Source: DASXKD01 sp963762735
GTDB taxonomy: Bacteria > Actinomycetota > Actinomycetes > Streptosporangiales > Streptosporangiaceae
Length of the DNA: 64,000 bases
Assembly (NCBI GenBank): GCA_963762735.1
Contig: CAVXMG010000040.1
Span: 1-64,000, forward strand
Reading direction: 5' to 3'
Shown here: piece by piece, positions 25,204 through 34,584 of the stretch
How the letters are laid out: each line of letters starts with the position of its first letter
Position numbering within the stretch: position 1 is the stretch's first letter
The notes under the pieces: model-generated
The model's input: only the letters and a program-made list of their open reading frames with translations
Told to the model about the DNA's origin: nothing
The model's database searches: none
Program-made: the position numbers and the translations under genes

Positions 25204-27069
25204 TCACCGTGGCCTGCCTGCCCAGGCCGGCCGCAGCGCGGGCGGGTCCCATGCCGTCGGGTTCCAGCCGCCCGCGATCTTCCTGCCTTCGAACCCGGTC
25301 GCCCGCAAGAATCCGTCCGCCGGGCCCGGCCGGGCGGCGGGAACCGGCACGGTGGCGGTGGAGGTGGAGGTGGGGAGATGAGCCGCGGCCGGTGCCAGGC
25401 CCGAGACCGGCACGACGAACTCCGTGATCGAGTAGGCCGGGAAGGTCACGGTTGCGCTGCCGTTGCTGAGCGCCTGGGCGGGCCGGTGCACGATCGCCGT
25501 GGGGTCTGCCTGGCCGTACTGGAACACCTGGGCGGTCGCGCTGGCCGCAAGGCCGCTCACCGTCAGCGGGCTGGCCAGCGCGTGGTGGGTCTTGTTGATG
25601 ACGATGGCGGTCAGCGCGCCGTCCGAGCTGCGCTGCGCGGCGTAGATGGCCAGCGTGGTCTGTGCGCTGCTGACGGCACGGACGCTGGTGTCGCCAAAGG
25701 CCGATCCCTGGCCGTCGTAGTCCAGGTACATCCGGAACGCGAACGCTCCTGGGTCGGAGAAGGCCGGCGGTCCCCACAGCGTCGCCAGGCCCAGGCCCTC
25801 ACGGCCGAAGATGCCGAGCACATCGGCCTCGGCCAGGCCACCGTCGATCTTGTCCAGGGCACCGAAGTTGTATTCGGTGATGGCCACCTTGGTGCCCGGG
25901 TAGTTCTGCGCGACGAGCTGCTTCATCCGCGGGATGGCCATGACCGGCTGGTTGATCCAGCTCTGGTCGACGTAGTGCGGGTCCCACAGCATCCGGGTAG
26001 AGCGCAGCCGCAGCGCCTGCGTGGCGGGGTCGTCGGCCTCGCTGTCGACGTTCGCCTCCTGCGGATACCAGTGGTTGTCGAAGTAGTCGAGCAGGCGCAC
26101 GCCGGTCTGCTGCTGGTAGGCCCGGAGCTGACGCAGGTACCAGGCGGCGAACGGGACCCCGCCGTGGCGGGCCATGTCCGGTGGCACGGCCCCGCAGCTG
26201 TGCGAGGCGCAGTACTGCTGGTCGTACCCGGAGTAGAACAGCGAACTCCAGCCCCAGCCGGACGGGCCGATCGTCTGCGCCGCCGGGTCGGCAGACTTGA
26301 TGGCCGCGGCGACCGACTCGGTCTTGCCCAGCATCTCGGTGTAGGTGGCCCCGACCGGGTGCACGTCCCGGTGCGTGGCGAACCAGATGTCGGGCTCGTT
26401 GTCGAGCTGGTAGAACTGCACCCCGCCCGCGGCCGCGCCGCCGTACTTCTTGTCCAGGTAGCCGACCCACTTGGCGACGAAGGAGGCACCCGCGCGCCTG
26501 CTGGTGTCGGCCGGGTCGTTCCCGGTGATGTACTGGCCGCTGGTGTTCACGCCGTTGCCGCAGTCGGAGTCGTAGGGATCGGTGGACTGCTGCGGACCGT
26601 ACTTGGCCACGCTGAACCCGCACACCTGGGCGCGGGACTTGGGCGTCCACCCGATCAGCGGCACGGTGATGATGCTGTCCGCGCCGTCGCGCTCGTTCCG
26701 GCCGATGAACTGGTCAGCGGTGGACCCGCCGGGCAGCGCGGCCGGGTTCTTGACCGTGTTGGGGATGTTCTCGAAGTACCAGTCGCTGGCGTGGTTGGCG
26801 GTGTCGAGCAGGTAGTTGTACCTGGTGGTGGCGTTGCCGCCCCAGCGAACCACGGGAAGCTTGAGCTGGTGTTCCAGGCCGGCCGGAGCGAAGTTCATGC
26901 CATAGATGTCGCGGTTGATCGTGTGGCGCCCGGCGGTCAGGCTGATGCTCAGCGCGGGCCCGGCGGCCGCGGCGCTGTCGGCCGATGCCGCGCTGCCGGC
27001 ACCCGCGGCCGCGCCGATACCCGCGAGCGTGACCACACTGGAGACCAGGGCCAGGGATTTGCGACGCAT
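25204..27069 (-). CDS. Secreted GH44-type glycoside hydrolase
   Basis: 621 residues. Signal peptide (MRRKSLALVSSVVTLAGIG, cleavage near ASA) and a GH44-like barrel: YGMNFAPAGLEHQLKLPVVR, GGNATTRYNYLLD, catalytic acid in FYQLDNEPDIWFATHRDVHP and nucleophile in VAITEYNFGALD. GH44 enzymes are endo-glucanases/xyloglucanases. A C-terminal beta domain (~480-560) is present but no CBM. The start at ATG 27069 is preferred to an upstream ATG because it begins the signal peptide. It converges on the AftD-like gene with 13 bp between stops, an odd neighbour inside an envelope cluster. Confidence 0.85.
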   Translation of the reverse strand: MRRKSLALVSSVVTLAGIGAAAGAGSAASADSAAAAGPALSISLTAGRHTINRDIYGMNFAPAGLEHQLKLPVVRWGGNATTRYNYLLDTANHASDWYFENIPNTVKNPAALPGGSTADQFIGRNERDGADSIITVPLIGWTPKSRAQVCGFSVAKYGPQQSTDPYDSDCGNGVNTSGQYITGNDPADTSRRAGASFVAKWVGYLDKKYGGAAAGGVQFYQLDNEPDIWFATHRDVHPVGATYTEMLGKTESVAAAIKSADPAAQTIGPSGWGWSSLFYSGYDQQYCASHSCGAVPPDMARHGGVPFAAWYLRQLRAYQQQTGVRLLDYFDNHWYPQEANVDSEADDPATQALRLRSTRMLWDPHYVDQSWINQPVMAIPRMKQLVAQNYPGTKVAITEYNFGALDKIDGGLAEADVLGIFGREGLGLATLWGPPAFSDPGAFAFRMYLDYDGQGSAFGDTSVRAVSSAQTTLAIYAAQRSSDGALTAIVINKTHHALASPLTVSGLAASATAQVFQYGQADPTAIVHRPAQALSNGSATVTFPAYSITEFVVPVSGLAPAAAHLPTSTSTATVPVPAARPGPADGFLRATGFEGRKIAGGWNPTAWDPPALRPAWAGRPR

Positions 27070-27174
27070 GAGGGGGTCCTCTCGGCGGGGGCGGCCGCGG
27101 GGCAACAGTAGCGGCCACGTCCCCGCGTTGCCGCCCGATCGGCAACGGACAGGATTACGCCCTGCTCTACGTGG

Positions 27175-27188
27175 TAGAACTTGTTACA
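27175..27188. promoter_or_regulatory. KstR-like operator 4
   Basis: TAGAACTTGTTACA fits TnnAACnnGTTnnA and lies 20 bp before the DUF3068 start. Confidence 0.85.
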
Positions 27189-27208
27189 GTTATGAGCCAG
27201 GAGGATCG

Positions 27209-28168
27209 ATGCGTCGCACCGTCGGGCTCGCCCTCGTCGGGCTGGGAGCGTTTCTCCTCGTGGCTGCGCTGCTCACCCGCACCTATGTGGCCGGCCAGCT
27301 CGTCAAGTTCCCGCTAAACACCTACGTCAAGACCACGCTGGTGGGCAAGGACGTGTCCTACTTCAGCCCGAAGCTGGTGCGCCCGGTGTCCGGGGCGACG
27401 ATACAGGTCACTGACACGGTCAAGGGTGATGCCGCGGCCGGAAACTCATCCACGGCGGTCTGGAACGAATTCACCTACCTGTATGACCGCACCAATCACG
27501 TGGTCTTCTCCTACACCACCCGGCGCGCCGCCTTCGATCGCCGCACCGGCGTCCTGGTCGACTGCTGCGGGGCCAACATCGGCGGCAACAGCACGATCCG
27601 CCAGACCGGCCTGTCCGGGTACGTCTGGCCATTCGGCACCCAGAAACAGACCTACCAGGTGTACGACACCACACTGCTCAAGCCGATGCCGTTCCGGTAC
27701 GCGGGCACAGGGACGATCCACGGCATCAGCGTCTACCGCTTCGTGGAGACGGTGCCGCCCACCCAGTACGGCACCCAGCAGGTGCCGGGCTCGCTGATTG
27801 GCAGCAGCCAGGAGACGGTGACACTGCCGGAGTACTACGCGGCGACCAACACCTACTGGGTCGACCCGGCAACCGGCGGCGTGCTCGACACCAGCCAGAC
27901 CCAGAAGCAGTACCTGCGTGATACGGCCAACGGCAAGGACCTGTTGCTTTTCGACGGCAAGCTGGCCTTGACGCCGGCCAGCGTGAGCACCGCGGTAGGG
28001 CTGGACGCGTCCGGCCGCACCGAGCTGATCTGGTTCGAGGTGATCGGCCCGCTGATCGCCGTGCTGGTCGGCATTGTGGCGCTGGTCACCGGGATCGTGC
28101 TGGTCCGGCGGCGGGGCGACCAGCCCGAGGAGGCCCGCGCGGAGGAGCCCGAGCCCGCGCTCATGTAG
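27209..28168 (+). CDS. DUF3068 (porin PorA-family) membrane protein
   Basis: 319 residues with an N-terminal span (VGLALVGLGAFLLVAALLT), an extracellular domain (~35-280) with YDRTNHVVFSYTTRRAAFDR and DCCGANIG, and a C-terminal span (IAVLVGIVALVTGIVLV) followed by a short acidic tail. This is the DUF3068 layout, like mycobacterial Rv0227c. ATG 27209 follows AGGAGG. A KstR box 20 bp upstream suggests direct repression by KstR. Function unknown; envelope-associated. Confidence 0.85.
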   Translation: MRRTVGLALVGLGAFLLVAALLTRTYVAGQLVKFPLNTYVKTTLVGKDVSYFSPKLVRPVSGATIQVTDTVKGDAAAGNSSTAVWNEFTYLYDRTNHVVFSYTTRRAAFDRRTGVLVDCCGANIGGNSTIRQTGLSGYVWPFGTQKQTYQVYDTTLLKPMPFRYAGTGTIHGISVYRFVETVPPTQYGTQQVPGSLIGSSQETVTLPEYYAATNTYWVDPATGGVLDTSQTQKQYLRDTANGKDLLLFDGKLALTPASVSTAVGLDASGRTELIWFEVIGPLIAVLVGIVALVTGIVLVRRRGDQPEEARAEEPEPALM

Positions 28169-28901
28169 TGCGCCGCAGCACAAGCAGCAGGTTCCAGGTG
28201 AGGAACTCGCGCAGCACCGGGATCCGCAGCAGCGGCCTGGTCCAGCCCGGCAGGTACCTGGGCACGGCGTCGGCCAGGACGGCCCCGGGTGCCGCCCGTG
28301 CCCAGGCCAGGGCGGCGGCCACGGAGACGGGGTAGAGGCTGGTGCCGTACTGGTTCTTCGGCGGCCGGCCGTGCCTGCGCTGGTAGCGGCGGGCCGCCGA
28401 GTCCCCGCCCAGGTAGTGCCAGGGTGAGGTCTCATGCCCGCCCCAGGGCGACAGCCAGTTGGTGAACGTGACGAAGATGACGCCGCCCGGCCGGGTCACC
28501 CGCACCATCTCGGCCAGCATCGCCTGCCAGTCCGCGACGTGCTCCAGCACGTTGGAGGAGAAGCACACGTCCACGGCACCGGTGGCGAGCGGCAGGCGCA
28601 GCGCGCTGCCGATCGCGCTGTCCGGCCCCGGGCCGCCAAGGCCGGCCAGTTCGCCGCTGTCGGTGTCCAGGCACACCGCACGTGCGCCCGCCGCGCGGAA
28701 CTCCCGTGCGAAGTACCCGGGACCGCCGCCGACATCGGCCACCACCAGGCCGTCCAGGTCCGCGTACTGGCCGAGCTGGCGGACGGTGTCACGGGCCAGG
28801 ACGGTGTAGTACGCGTCGGGGGCCGCCTGCTCGGTGCGGAACGCACGGAAGAGCACGACCGACCGGGCCATGTCCGCCCGGAAGGCGGGGCGATCGCTCA
28901 C
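28161..28901 (-). CDS. Class I SAM-dependent methyltransferase
   Basis: 246 residues. SAM-binding motif I VVADVGGGPGYFAREF, the acidic ribose-binding LDTDSG, then FSSNVLEHVADWQAMLAEMV and RVTRPGGVIFVTFTNW. The C-terminal NLLLVLRR tail is amphipathic and may associate with the membrane. GTG 28901 is chosen since it lies just inside the KstR box at 28940-28953. It overlaps the convergent DUF3068 gene by 8 nt. Resembles Rv0224c (from memory), which also neighbours a DUF3068 gene. Confidence 0.8.
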   Translation of the reverse strand: MSDRPAFRADMARSVVLFRAFRTEQAAPDAYYTVLARDTVRQLGQYADLDGLVVADVGGGPGYFAREFRAAGARAVCLDTDSGELAGLGGPGPDSAIGSALRLPLATGAVDVCFSSNVLEHVADWQAMLAEMVRVTRPGGVIFVTFTNWLSPWGGHETSPWHYLGGDSAARRYQRRHGRPPKNQYGTSLYPVSVAAALAWARAAPGAVLADAVPRYLPGWTRPLLRIPVLREFLTWNLLLVLRRTT

Positions 28902-28939
28902 AGGTTGAGTCTGTAACAGGCAGCCTGCCGCTCCGCAAC

Positions 28940-28953
28940 TAGAACTCGTTACA
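28940..28953. promoter_or_regulatory. KstR-like operator 5
   Basis: TAGAACTCGTTACA fits TnnAACnnGTTnnA, 39 bp upstream of the methyltransferase start. Confidence 0.85.
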
Positions 28954-28998
28954 AACCCGGGTCCGGGGCGGCTCCTGGCGGCCCCGGGCCGCCAGGAG

Positions 28999-31245
28999 CT
29001 ACGGCTTGGCGTCGGCCAGCGCGAACTCGCCAATGGACCCGTCGTAGTCGCCCACGGCGGTGCACCCGCCCGCCGGAACACAAGACACGTCGCGGAGGAG
29101 GCGATGGACCCCGCCCGGGGCAGGCGGGTACTCCAGGGACCAGGAGGTGCCGTTCCACCCCTCGGTCACCGTGCGGTAGAAGGAGGACACCACCGCGGTG
29201 CAGGCACTGGCCGAGGTGCACGACACACTGCCTGCCCGGCCCCAGAGGAAGCCTTGCGGGCTCGGGGCCTGCTGGATCGACCAGGAGGTGCCGTTCCACG
29301 ATTCGGCCAGGAAGCCGTCGTAGCCCGCCCCCACGGCGGTGCACGCGCTGGCCGAGGTGCACGACACCCCGAACAGCGCGTCGTGCCCATGGTCGGAGTG
29401 CGGGGTCCGCTGGAGGGACCAGCGGGTGCCGTTCCATGCCTCGGCCAGGGTGTCGCCGCCCACGTGCCCCACGGCGGTGCACGCCGTGGCCGAGATGCAC
29501 GACACACCGTCGAGGACGTGGTCGGCCACGGTATGCCGCAGGGGTGTCTGCTGGATGGACCAGGAGGTGCCGTTCCACGCCTCGGCGAGGGTGGACCGGC
29601 CGAAAGCAGTCGTGACGTGGGAATAGCCCACGGCGGTGCAGGCGCTGGGCGAGGTGCACGACACGCGGGACAGGACGCTTTCTTCGGCACCCGGCTGGTC
29701 CGGCGTCTGCTGGATCGACCAGGAGTTGCCGTTCCAGCTCTCGGCCAGGGCGCTGAGGCCGCCCACGCTATTGACGTAGTAACCCACGGCGGTGCAGGCG
29801 CTGGGCGCGAAGCAGGACACGCCGGTCAGGACGGCCCCCCCGCGCGGGTTGGCCGGCGCACTCCCCAGGGACCACGAGGTGCCGTTCCACACCTCGGTGA
29901 GGGGCACGGAGGGGTTCAGCGGGGTCCGGTAGTCCCCCACGGCCAGGCACATGGTGGCCAAGGCGCACGAGAGGGCCGACAGTTCACTGTCGGCGATGCC
30001 CGGCGGCGTGGAGATCGGCTGGACGGACCAGGAGGTGCCGTTCCAACCTTCGGCCAGCGCGACGCTGTCGTACCCCGCGGCGATGCAGGCGGTAGCCGAG
30101 GTGCAGGACACGCCGGGGAGCGCGCCGTTGATCTGGGGCTGCGGATCCGGTACCTGCTGGACAGACCAGGTGGTGCCGTTCCATTGCTCGGCCGCTGGAG
30201 CGGTGATGGCGGAGGGGTTGTAGCTCCCGGTCGCGGTGCACAGCGTGGCCGAGGTGCATGACACGCTGTCGAGGCTGGTGGGCTGGCCGTCGACGCCGGG
30301 TGTCGCCTGGATCGACCAGGTGCTGCCGTTCCACCGTTCCGCCAGTGGGGGGATGCCGCCCGTGTGTCCTACGGCGGTGCAGGCGCTGGCCGAGGTGCAC
30401 GACACGCCGCTGAGCTGGCCGCCGAACCGGGGGACGGGGGTCTTCTGGACCGACCACGCGGTGCCGTTCCACGCCTCGGCCAACGGGAGGGAAAAGCCGC
30501 GGTTGCCCACGGCGGTGCATGCGGTGGCCGAGGTGCACGACACGGCGGTGAAGTCACCCGTGCTCAGGCCGGGCGCGGTGCTCTGGACCGACCAGGAGGT
30601 GCCGTTCCACCGCTCGGCCAGCGCATCGCTCCCCGTGGTCCCGACCAGAGTGCAGGCGCTGGGTGAGGTGCACGACACGCCGTTGAACGCGGCGAACGGG
30701 ACGCTGGCGGTCCGCTGGATCGACCATGTCGTGCCGTTCCACACCTCGGCCAGCGCCGTGGCGGTCTGGCCCACGGCGATGCAGAACGTGGCCGAGGTGC
30801 AGGAGACACCCACCAGAGAGCTGGAGGGGACTCCCGGTGGATTGGGAGTCTTCTGGACCGACCACGCGGTGCCGTTCCACACCTCGGCCAGGGTGACCTC
30901 GGCGCCCGCGCGGTCCCGTCGGCCGCCCACGGCGATGCAGGCGCTCGGCGATGTGCACGACACCGCGGTCAGCTGGCCATCCCGGACCAGCGGATTGGGT
31001 GTGGGCTGAACGGCCCAGGCAGTGGAACGGGCGGTTGTACGGCCGGGCTGCGCCGCCGTGGCGGGCGTGGCCGTCACCGCTGCATCGCCCGCCGACGGTA
31101 CCGTCGCGCCGCCTGCGGCCGGCACCGCCGCGCTGCCCAAGGCGAGGACCACGCCGGCGATCCCCGCGATCCGGGCCGCCGCGGCTAAGGCGGGCCCGCG
31201 GGCAGGTGACCGTCCTGTGCTGCGCGGTGCACCGTGACTGATCAT
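28999..31245 (-). CDS. Secreted 14-repeat protein (VSCTSxxACTAVG/LAExWNGTSWS repeats)
   Basis: 748 residues. A signal peptide (GIAGVVLALGSAAVPAAGG) is followed by 14 tandem units of ~45-55 residues. Each has a VSCTSASACTAVG strand with a C-x5-C pair and, ~12 residues later, LAEAWNGTSWSIQ, suggesting one beta-propeller blade or beta-solenoid coil with an internal disulfide per unit. ATG 31245 is used because the signal peptide follows it. The copies are diverged, so the array is old. No catalytic motif; surface binding or adhesion is a guess. The broken gene at 48945 is a short paralogue. Confidence 0.8.
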   Translation of the reverse strand: MISHGAPRSTGRSPARGPALAAAARIAGIAGVVLALGSAAVPAAGGATVPSAGDAAVTATPATAAQPGRTTARSTAWAVQPTPNPLVRDGQLTAVSCTSPSACIAVGGRRDRAGAEVTLAEVWNGTAWSVQKTPNPPGVPSSSLVGVSCTSATFCIAVGQTATALAEVWNGTTWSIQRTASVPFAAFNGVSCTSPSACTLVGTTGSDALAERWNGTSWSVQSTAPGLSTGDFTAVSCTSATACTAVGNRGFSLPLAEAWNGTAWSVQKTPVPRFGGQLSGVSCTSASACTAVGHTGGIPPLAERWNGSTWSIQATPGVDGQPTSLDSVSCTSATLCTATGSYNPSAITAPAAEQWNGTTWSVQQVPDPQPQINGALPGVSCTSATACIAAGYDSVALAEGWNGTSWSVQPISTPPGIADSELSALSCALATMCLAVGDYRTPLNPSVPLTEVWNGTSWSLGSAPANPRGGAVLTGVSCFAPSACTAVGYYVNSVGGLSALAESWNGNSWSIQQTPDQPGAEESVLSRVSCTSPSACTAVGYSHVTTAFGRSTLAEAWNGTSWSIQQTPLRHTVADHVLDGVSCISATACTAVGHVGGDTLAEAWNGTRWSLQRTPHSDHGHDALFGVSCTSASACTAVGAGYDGFLAESWNGTSWSIQQAPSPQGFLWGRAGSVSCTSASACTAVVSSFYRTVTEGWNGTSWSLEYPPAPGGVHRLLRDVSCVPAGGCTAVGDYDGSIGEFALADAKP

Positions 31246-31390
31246 CTGCGTGCCCTCCCCAGCCTGCCCGGCCACCCCCGAGTCAGCCGGGCGAGTGGGG
31301 CCAGAACGTAGCACGCGTGGCCATGCCACACAAGGGCGTCAGATCGTGACGGAAGGTCACCGCAGGCGGCGCATAGCGCGGCGCGGCAGG

Positions 31391-32008
31391 TCAGCGGAGC
31401 AGCAGCCGGGCGGCGAGTTCGAGTTGGCTGCTCACGTCGTTGGCCGAGGCGCGCCGGGTCACCCAGGCGACCAGGCTGGACAGCCAGACGTCGCCGATGA
31501 TTCTGGCAATCGCGATCTCGTCGCCCGTCGGCTCGCCCTCGTGCATGGCGCTGGTGAGCATGTGCTCCATCAGCCGGGCGACCGTGTTGACCTCGGCCGC
31601 CGCGCTGGGGTCGGCGAACATGAACGCCCGGGTCATCGCCTCGGTGAGCATCGGCTCGCGCTGCATGACGCGGGTGATCCGGCCCAGCACGAACAGCATC
31701 CGCTCGTACGGCGTGTCACCGGGGATCGGTATCCGGTCCAGCTTCTCCTGGTTCCGCTCGAACTCGCGGGCCAGCCCGGACACCAGCAGGTGAATCTTGG
31801 AGGGGAAATACCGGTAGAGCGTGCCAAGGGCCACGCCCGCCCGGTCGGCCACCGCCCGCATCTGCACCGCGTCGTAGCCGCCGCGGGACGCCAGTGCCAG
31901 GGTGGCATCGAGGATCCGCTGGCGGCGCTCGCGCTGGGCCGCCGAGCTGAACTCGGTCTCGGTCGCCGCGCCCGCGGTGGCGGTGGTACCTGTTCTCGAT
32001 GCTGCCAT
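31391..32008 (-). CDS. kstR: KstR, TetR-family repressor of steroid catabolism
   Basis: 205 residues. The N-terminal HTH region RILDATLALASRGGYDAVQM followed by RAVADRAGVALGTLYRYFPS and the C-terminal EAMTRAFMFADPSAAAEVN and ARIIGDVWLSSLVAWVTRRA blocks are those of KstR. KstR represses side-chain and ring-degradation genes and is released by 3-oxo-cholest-4-enoyl-CoA-type ligands. It is divergent from fadE34, as in mycobacteria (Rv3574/Rv3573c). A KstR box at 32214 lies in the shared intergenic region. Eight matching boxes in this window strengthen the call. Confidence 0.92.
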   Translation of the reverse strand: MAASRTGTTATAGAATETEFSSAAQRERRQRILDATLALASRGGYDAVQMRAVADRAGVALGTLYRYFPSKIHLLVSGLAREFERNQEKLDRIPIPGDTPYERMLFVLGRITRVMQREPMLTEAMTRAFMFADPSAAAEVNTVARLMEHMLTSAMHEGEPTGDEIAIARIIGDVWLSSLVAWVTRRASANDVSSQLELAARLLLR

Positions 32009-32213
32009 TCCGCCCCCTTGTCGTCGTGGCAGGAAGGAGCCGTGCCGCCGCCCCAGGGCCGGTGCTCGTGCACCAGTGTGGCGACACGGTCTTCGCCAAG
32101 GTCAGCTTACCAATGATGACCACCTGGGCCGCCGTCGCGCGGGCCGTCGCCCGGGGCGCGGGCGGCGGCCGCACGCCCCGTGAGGGCCACCAGCCGCGCT
32201 GGCCCGCCGTCGC

Positions 32214-32227
32214 TGTAACGTGTTCTA
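32214..32227. promoter_or_regulatory. KstR-like operator 6 (kstR/fadE34 divergent region)
   Basis: TGTAACGTGTTCTA fits TnnAACnnGTTnnA, 50 bp before fadE34 and about 205 bp before kstR. It would control the side-chain operon and possibly kstR itself. Confidence 0.88.
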
Positions 32228-32277
32228 ATTCTTTGTGATGCGTCCGCGGCGCGGGCAGGCGCCGCCCGGGAGGACCA

Positions 32278-34581
32278 GTGCCGATCGCGATCACCGCCGA
32301 GCAGCGGGCCCTGCAGGCATCGATCCGCGAATGGGCGACACGGGCGGGCACGCTGGCCATGGTCCGCGCACTGGAGCCCGGCTCCAGGCCAGACACCACC
32401 GGCCCACGGGACAGCGCAGCCGGCCCGCCCGGCCCACGCAGCGGCCAGGACGGCGTGACACCTGACGGCCCGGTCGGCTTGACGCCCGACGGGACGCCGT
32501 GGGCGGAGTCCTGGGCCGCACTGGCCGGCCTGGGCATCTTCTCGATCGCCCTGCCCGAAGCGGCCGGCGGGGACGGCGGCACGGTGGCCGACCTGGCCGC
32601 CGCGCTTGAGCAGCTCACCGTGGCGCTGGCGCCAGGCCCGGTCCTGCCGACCCTGCTGGCCGGGCTGTTGCTGCGCGGCCACGCCGACCTCCCGGCGGCC
32701 AAAGAACTGCTGCCCGCGCTGGCCACCGGGCAGGCCTCGGTGGCGGTCGCGCTGGCCCCGGGCACGATCACCGGGGCCTGGCTCCCTGACGGGACGCTGC
32801 GGGTCAGTGGCGAGACGGGCCCGGTGCTGGGCGGCGCCACCTCTCACCTGTTGCTCGGCGGGGGCACGGACGACGGCGAGGCATGGTTCCTGCTCCCCGC
32901 CGGGCACCCGGGTGTCCACCTCACGGCCCGCGCGCCGGTGGACTTCTCCCGCCCGCTGGCCGGCGTCGCACTCGCCGGAGCCGTCGTCGCTCCCGGCGAC
33001 GTCCTCCCCAGGCTGCGCACCACGGCCGTCCGCGATCTGGCGGCCACGCTGCTGTCCGCCGAGGCCGCCGGGGTGGCCGGGCACTGCTGCGCCACCGCCG
33101 CCGCCTACGCCAGGACCCGGCACCAGTTCGGCCGCCCGATCGGCTCATTCCAGGCGGTCAAGCACCTGTGCGCCGGGATGCTCTGCCGTGCGGAAAGCGC
33201 CGCCGCGGTCGCCTGGGACGCGGCCCGCGCGGCCGACGAAGCACCGCAGGAGCATCCGCTGGCGGCCGCCGCCGCCGCGGCCCTGGCGCTTGACGCGGCC
33301 GTCGACAACGCCAAGGACTGCATCCAGGTACTCGGCGGCATCGGCTTCACCTGGGAACACGACGCCCACCTGTACCTGCGCCGGGCATTGGCGCTGCGCC
33401 AGTTGCTGGGTGGCAGCGCAGCCTGGCGGGCCAGGGCCGGCCAGCTTGCCCTGGCCGGGGCCCGGCGGCGGCTCCGGCTGCCTGCGGGCGGCCAGAGCGC
33501 GGAACCGGCCGCGGCCGCTGCCCGTGCCGTGGCCGCCGAGGTTGCCGCCCTCCCCGAAGACCAGCGGCGGGCCGCGCTCGCCGATGCCGGCTACGTGGCG
33601 CCGCAGTGGCCCGCGCCCTACGGGCTGTCGGTCCCGCCAGCGGCGCAGGTCGTCATCGACCAGGAACTGGACCAGGCCGGTATCGCCCGCCCCGACCTGT
33701 CGATCGGCGGCTGGGCCGCCGCGGCCGTCGTCAGCCACGGCTCGCCCGCCCAGCGGGAGAGGTTCGCCCGCCCGACGCTGCGCGGCGAGATCGCCTGGTG
33801 CCAGTTGTTCAGCGAACCGGAAGCCGGTTCCGACCTGGCCTCGGTGCGCACCAGGGCGGTGCGGGCCGACGGGGGATGGCGGCTGTCCGGGCAGAAGGTG
33901 TGGACCTCGCTGGCCCGCGAGGCGGACTGGGCGATCTGCCTGGCGCGCACCGACCCTGCCGCGCCCAAGCACCGCGGGCTGACGTACTTCCTTGTCGACA
34001 TGCACAGCCCGGGCATCGAGATCCGCCCGCTGCGGGAGATCACCGGCCGCGCGTTCTTCAACGAGGTCTTCCTTGACGAAGTGTTCGTGCCCGACGACTG
34101 CGTGGTCGGGGAGTGCGGGGACGGCTGGCGGATCGCCCGCAGCACGCTGGCCAGCGAGCGGGTGGCAATGGGCCGCGGCTCCGCCCTGGGCGATGAGGTC
34201 GAGACGCTGCTCGCCGCGGTCGGAGCCGGCGGGCACGCGGCCGACCCGGCAGTGGCCGAGCAGGTGGGAGCGGCGGTGGCCGGCGGCCTCGCCGGGTCGC
34301 TGATGGACCTGCGTGCCGCCCTGGCCGAGTTGGCCGGCGTCGGCGATACGCACCAGGCCGCCGTGCGCAAACTCGTGGGCGTGGCGCACCGCCAGTCGGT
34401 CGCGGAGACCGCGCTTGTGCTGTGCGGCCCGGACGGCGCGGCGAGCGATGGCCCGGCGGCCGGCGCCGTGTACGCCTTCCTGCTCAGCCGGTGCCTGAGC
34501 ATCGCCGGGGGGACTAGCCAGATCCTGCTGTCCGTGGTCGCCGAGCGGGCCCTCGGCCTGCCCAGGGAACAGGCGCGCTGA
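32278..34581 (+). CDS. fadE34: Two-domain acyl-CoA dehydrogenase, FadE34/ChsE3 type
   Basis: 767 residues made of two fused ACAD modules: residues ~1-390 (YARTRHQFGRPIGSFQAVKH and a VLGGIGFTWEHDAHLYLRRA C-terminal block) and ~400-767 (QLFSEPEAGSDLASVRTRAV, GQKVWTSLAREADWAICLAR, SRCLSIAGGTSQILL). Such fused steroid ACADs act as single-gene equivalents of alpha2beta2 enzymes and oxidise the CoA ester of the steroid side chain. GTG 32278 follows GGGAGGA. It is divergent from kstR as in mycobacteria. First gene of a closely packed operon. Confidence 0.88.
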   Translation: MPIAITAEQRALQASIREWATRAGTLAMVRALEPGSRPDTTGPRDSAAGPPGPRSGQDGVTPDGPVGLTPDGTPWAESWAALAGLGIFSIALPEAAGGDGGTVADLAAALEQLTVALAPGPVLPTLLAGLLLRGHADLPAAKELLPALATGQASVAVALAPGTITGAWLPDGTLRVSGETGPVLGGATSHLLLGGGTDDGEAWFLLPAGHPGVHLTARAPVDFSRPLAGVALAGAVVAPGDVLPRLRTTAVRDLAATLLSAEAAGVAGHCCATAAAYARTRHQFGRPIGSFQAVKHLCAGMLCRAESAAAVAWDAARAADEAPQEHPLAAAAAAALALDAAVDNAKDCIQVLGGIGFTWEHDAHLYLRRALALRQLLGGSAAWRARAGQLALAGARRRLRLPAGGQSAEPAAAAARAVAAEVAALPEDQRRAALADAGYVAPQWPAPYGLSVPPAAQVVIDQELDQAGIARPDLSIGGWAAAAVVSHGSPAQRERFARPTLRGEIAWCQLFSEPEAGSDLASVRTRAVRADGGWRLSGQKVWTSLAREADWAICLARTDPAAPKHRGLTYFLVDMHSPGIEIRPLREITGRAFFNEVFLDEVFVPDDCVVGECGDGWRIARSTLASERVAMGRGSALGDEVETLLAAVGAGGHAADPAVAEQVGAAVAGGLAGSLMDLRAALAELAGVGDTHQAAVRKLVGVAHRQSVAETALVLCGPDGAASDGPAAGAVYAFLLSRCLSIAGGTSQILLSVVAERALGLPREQAR

Positions 34582-34584
34582 GCC

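Noticed and set aside
25378..27111. 577-codon rightward open frame
   Set aside because: Antisense to the GH44 gene, which has signal peptide and catalytic motifs; the rightward product has none.
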